64,000 nt of DNA, taken from the IMG/VR virus record IMGVR_UViG_3300029309_000001, positions 55,027 through 119,026 of that record; one strand, written 5' to 3'. Of this stretch, positions 62,063 to 64,000 are shown one piece after another. The translations under genes and the position numbers were made by a program. The notes below the pieces were generated by a model. It saw nothing but the letters and a program-made list of their open reading frames with translations, searched no databases and was not told the DNA's origin. Positions within the stretch are counted from its first letter, which is position 1; the number at the start of each line of letters is the position of its first letter. Source of the DNA: a virus.

Positions 62063-62776
62063 ATGAGTGAATTAAATTTAAAAACAAAAGTTATGTTAAA
62101 CACTAAAGACATGCAAGTAGGATCTGGTAAAGCTAGACCAGTTCTTGGACCAGGTAATCATGAAATCAAAATTAATAAAATTACTTATGATGTAACACCA
62201 TATGACAAAGATGCTCATAATATTATGTTACATGTAGAAACTAAACCTCTTGGAGGTGAGTTTGAAGGATTTCTAATTGATCAAAATAATCCATCATTAG
62301 GTAGATATGAAGGTCAGGTAGGAAGAATTAGAATGACACCATATCCATATAAAGATGCTACTTTACCTAGTGGTAGAGAAATAAATAAGGATCAAGAAGT
62401 TCTTAAGTCAATGATTTTCCTTGGTGAAGTACTTGAAATGAGAGATGATTTAGATTCTATTGAGGCAGAAACAATAGAGGATTTTGTAAGTCAATGTAAT
62501 TCATTATTTACTAGCAATGAAAAAGGTAGTAAATTTATGAACTCTTGTTTAGCTAGCCGTGAATGGGAAAATAAAGAAGGTTATGTAAATAATGATTTAT
62601 ATATTCCTAGAATATCTAAAGACGGTGTAGGTTTAGAAAAAACTGATGTAGAAAACAGTAGATTATTAAAGTTTGATGTATCTGTTCATGTTAGACCAGT
62701 GGTTAAAAAAGATAATGCTAATCAATCTTTTGAACCAAAACAAAATGGTTCAACAGGATCTGATTTTGAACTTTAG
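62063..62776 (+). CDS. SSB-like single-stranded DNA-binding protein
   Basis: The start at ATG 62063 (MSELNLKTKVML) avoids overlapping the Sak4-like gene; 62042 is an alternative. The 237-aa product has GPGNHEIKINKITYDVTPYD and FEGFLIDQNNPSLGRYEGQ, a beta-rich OB-like core, and a Ser/Gly/Gln-rich linker ending GSTGSDFEL. An acidic-aromatic tip after a flexible linker is typical of SSB proteins. crAss-like phages encode such a protein beside the recombinase. A terminator hairpin follows 54 nt later. Confidence 0.7.
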   Translation: MSELNLKTKVMLNTKDMQVGSGKARPVLGPGNHEIKINKITYDVTPYDKDAHNIMLHVETKPLGGEFEGFLIDQNNPSLGRYEGQVGRIRMTPYPYKDATLPSGREINKDQEVLKSMIFLGEVLEMRDDLDSIEAETIEDFVSQCNSLFTSNEKGSKFMNSCLASREWENKEGYVNNDLYIPRISKDGVGLEKTDVENSRLLKFDVSVHVRPVVKKDNANQSFEPKQNGSTGSDFEL

Positions 62777-62830
62777 GTATCTTAGGCATAAGCCAATAAC
62801 CGTTAATACATTTACCTAAATTATAGTAAG

Positions 62831-62849
62831 GGGTGCTCTAGTAGCACCC
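62831..62849 (+). terminator. Terminator or attenuator after the SSB-like gene
   Basis: GGGTGCT at 62831-62837 pairs with AGCACCC at 62843-62849 around a CTAGT loop, followed by TAAACTATTTATTATT. It lies between the SSB-like and primase genes and would lower primase expression relative to SSB. Confidence 0.65.
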
Positions 62850-62865
62850 TAAACTATTTATTATT

Positions 62866-63846
62866 ATGATAAGCACAAAAAATTTTATATCAGATCAAAA
62901 AGATGTTGACAGTGCTTGGGTATTTGAATTTTATTTAGACCTGCCAGAAAGATTATTTGGACAAGATTTACAAGTTAAATCTATTTTTAATCCTACTGAG
63001 AGAACACCAAGTATGTTTATATACTTTGCAAAAAATGTGGGTCAATACAAATTTAAAGACTTTAGTTCTGGTAAACAGGGCAGTGCTATTGATTTAGTTA
63101 AAGAAATATTTAATTTAAATTTTTCACAAGCATTGTTTCATATAATAGAAGATTATAATAAATATATTCTTAAGCACGGAGAACATGATAGAATAGAATG
63201 TACACCTGCTGCAAGATATAAAGTTGACTTTATTAAGAAAAGAAATTGGTATCAAACAGATGTTGATTTTTGGTTATCATTTAATATAGGATCATCTATA
63301 CTAAAAGAATATAATGTTTACCCAATTGAATATTATAATATGATTAAAGAAGGTGAAAATACATTTGATAAAATTACTATAAAAAATAAACAAATGTATG
63401 GTTACTTTAATAAATACGGAGATATATATAAAATATATCAACCTGCTCAAAAAAATTATAAATTCATAAAAGTAACACCATATACACAAGGTATAGATCA
63501 ACTTAAATATCAAAAACCAAATCTTATAATATGTTCATCATTAAAAGATGCAATGTGTTTAAGACACTTTAACTTTAATGTTGAAGTAATAGCACCAGAT
63601 AGTGAAAATACATTAATAAAACCCTATGTAATAAATAACTTAAAAGAAAAATATTCTAAAGTTATTACTTTATTTGATAATGATCAAGCAGGTCATAATG
63701 CAATAAAGAAATATAAGGAAGCTTATAATATTCATGGGACATTTTTAGAAATAGAAAAAGATTTATCTGATGCTGTAAAATTACACGGTATAAATAAAAT
63801 AAAAGAAATCATAGCACCATTGCTATCTAAAACATTAAAACTATGA
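62866..63846 (+). CDS. DnaG-type primase with TOPRIM domain
   Basis: A 326-aa protein. The N-terminal half (FNPTERTPSMFIYF, YKFKDFSSGKQGSAIDLV) matches the primase core before the TOPRIM domain. The TOPRIM domain has LIICSSLKDAMCL near 224 and LFDNDQAGHNAIKKY near 269, where DND is the metal-binding DxD. The usual TEGxKD glutamate region reads SSLKD, so the first metal ligand appears changed. No N-terminal zinc-binding domain is present. It should make RNA primers for the DnaB-like helicase fork. It overlaps the next gene by ATGA. Confidence 0.85.
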   Translation: MISTKNFISDQKDVDSAWVFEFYLDLPERLFGQDLQVKSIFNPTERTPSMFIYFAKNVGQYKFKDFSSGKQGSAIDLVKEIFNLNFSQALFHIIEDYNKYILKHGEHDRIECTPAARYKVDFIKKRNWYQTDVDFWLSFNIGSSILKEYNVYPIEYYNMIKEGENTFDKITIKNKQMYGYFNKYGDIYKIYQPAQKNYKFIKVTPYTQGIDQLKYQKPNLIICSSLKDAMCLRHFNFNVEVIAPDSENTLIKPYVINNLKEKYSKVITLFDNDQAGHNAIKKYKEAYNIHGTFLEIEKDLSDAVKLHGINKIKEIIAPLLSKTLKL

Positions 63847-64000
63847 AATGGTTTATTCCAGGGAGTGTACCTAGTTCAAAAAATAGCAGAAGATGGACAG
63901 GTAAATTTTTTATAGCAAGTAAAACTACTATGAAGTATAGAAAAGATACAGATAGTATTTACAAAAAGCATGCAGCTTCTTTTGCAAAAGAATTTGCTAA
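63843..64000 (+). CDS. Possible RusA-like Holliday junction resolvase (truncated at window end)
   Basis: The frame starts with an ATGA overlap at 63843 and runs off the window after 52 codons. The visible part, MKWFIPGSVPSSKNSRRWTG and YRKDTDSIYKKHAASFAK, resembles the N-terminus of RusA-type resolvases, with a first strand, a PSSKNS loop and a helix. The catalytic aspartates of the family would lie beyond the window edge. A resolvase would fit after Sak4, SSB and primase. Confidence 0.55.
   Translation, partial: MKWFIPGSVPSSKNSRRWTGKFFIASKTTMKYRKDTDSIYKKHAASFAKEFA

Noticed and set aside
1-64000. Stop-codon reassignment, known in some crAss-like phages
   Set aside because: TAA, TAG and TGA all end genes here, often with ATGA overlaps or immediate restarts, and no long gene is broken by in-frame TAG or TGA.
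1-64000. CRISPR arrays, insertion sequences, integrase or attachment sites
   Set aside because: No evenly spaced repeats, transposase or integrase motifs were found; only short inverted repeats at gene ends are present.

Overview
The window is part of a double-stranded DNA tailed phage genome, AT-rich throughout. The gene set points to the crAss-like phages (Crassvirales), short-tailed phages of Bacteroidetes. The major capsid protein, portal, large terminase, two tail-tube/connector proteins, the IHF-like protein and the two-strand gene layout all match what I remember of that order; no database search was possible. The tandem GCTDPTACNYNP-type repeats in a tail protein, TAnnTTTG promoter elements and mostly A-rich, Shine-Dalgarno-poor leaders suggest a Bacteroidetes host, perhaps marine or environmental (inference). 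TAA, TAG and TGA all end genes here, so I see no stop-codon reassignment. No tRNA, integrase, transposon or CRISPR array was seen. No DNA polymerase or phage RNA polymerase is in the window; both may lie outside it.

Positions 1-50942 (minus strand) form the late block. From its promoter-proximal end it holds an SNase-like nuclease, a holin-like protein and PhoH. Next comes a packaging operon: small coiled-coil protein, L,D-transpeptidase-like enzyme, winged-helix-like and IHF-like proteins, zinc protein, PD-(D/E)XK nuclease, GroES-like co-chaperonin, TerL and portal. Then follow scaffold-like protein, decoration-like protein, major capsid protein, connector proteins and an abundant virion protein. 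Last are the tail and adhesion genes, a metallophosphoesterase, tail-tube proteins, and three giant proteins of 2528, 2226 and 1690 aa. Hairpin terminators and two minus-strand promoter-like motifs divide the block into about eight transcription units. One motif has the core TTTTTGTATATTAT; the other is AACTTTTT followed by TATCTTTG.

Positions 50943-51143 are the divergent strand switch. A non-coding, structured stretch of about 600 bp (51453-52062) lies just inside the rightward module.

Positions 51144-64000 (plus strand) form the early module. First come small early proteins, including membrane and lipoprotein micro-ORFs, a winged-helix protein and an HNH nuclease. Then come the replication and recombination genes: SF2 helicase, a possible NinB-like protein, a winged-helix protein, DnaB-type helicase, Sak4-like ATPase, SSB-like protein, TOPRIM primase and the start of a possible RusA-like resolvase. 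A two-gene minus-strand cassette (58674-59251) interrupts this block.

The most unusual content is at the left. The 2226-aa protein is a chain of modules: a HELGH metallopeptidase, an unknown module, a second HExxH module and a lysozyme-like module. These are separated by a recurring GG-x-[LI]-(P)-K-[AF]-Q junction motif that also occurs in the neighbouring 1690-aa protein. They may be virion cargo proteins that are cut or sorted at this motif. Tail proteins upstream carry up to five von Willebrand A-like modules.
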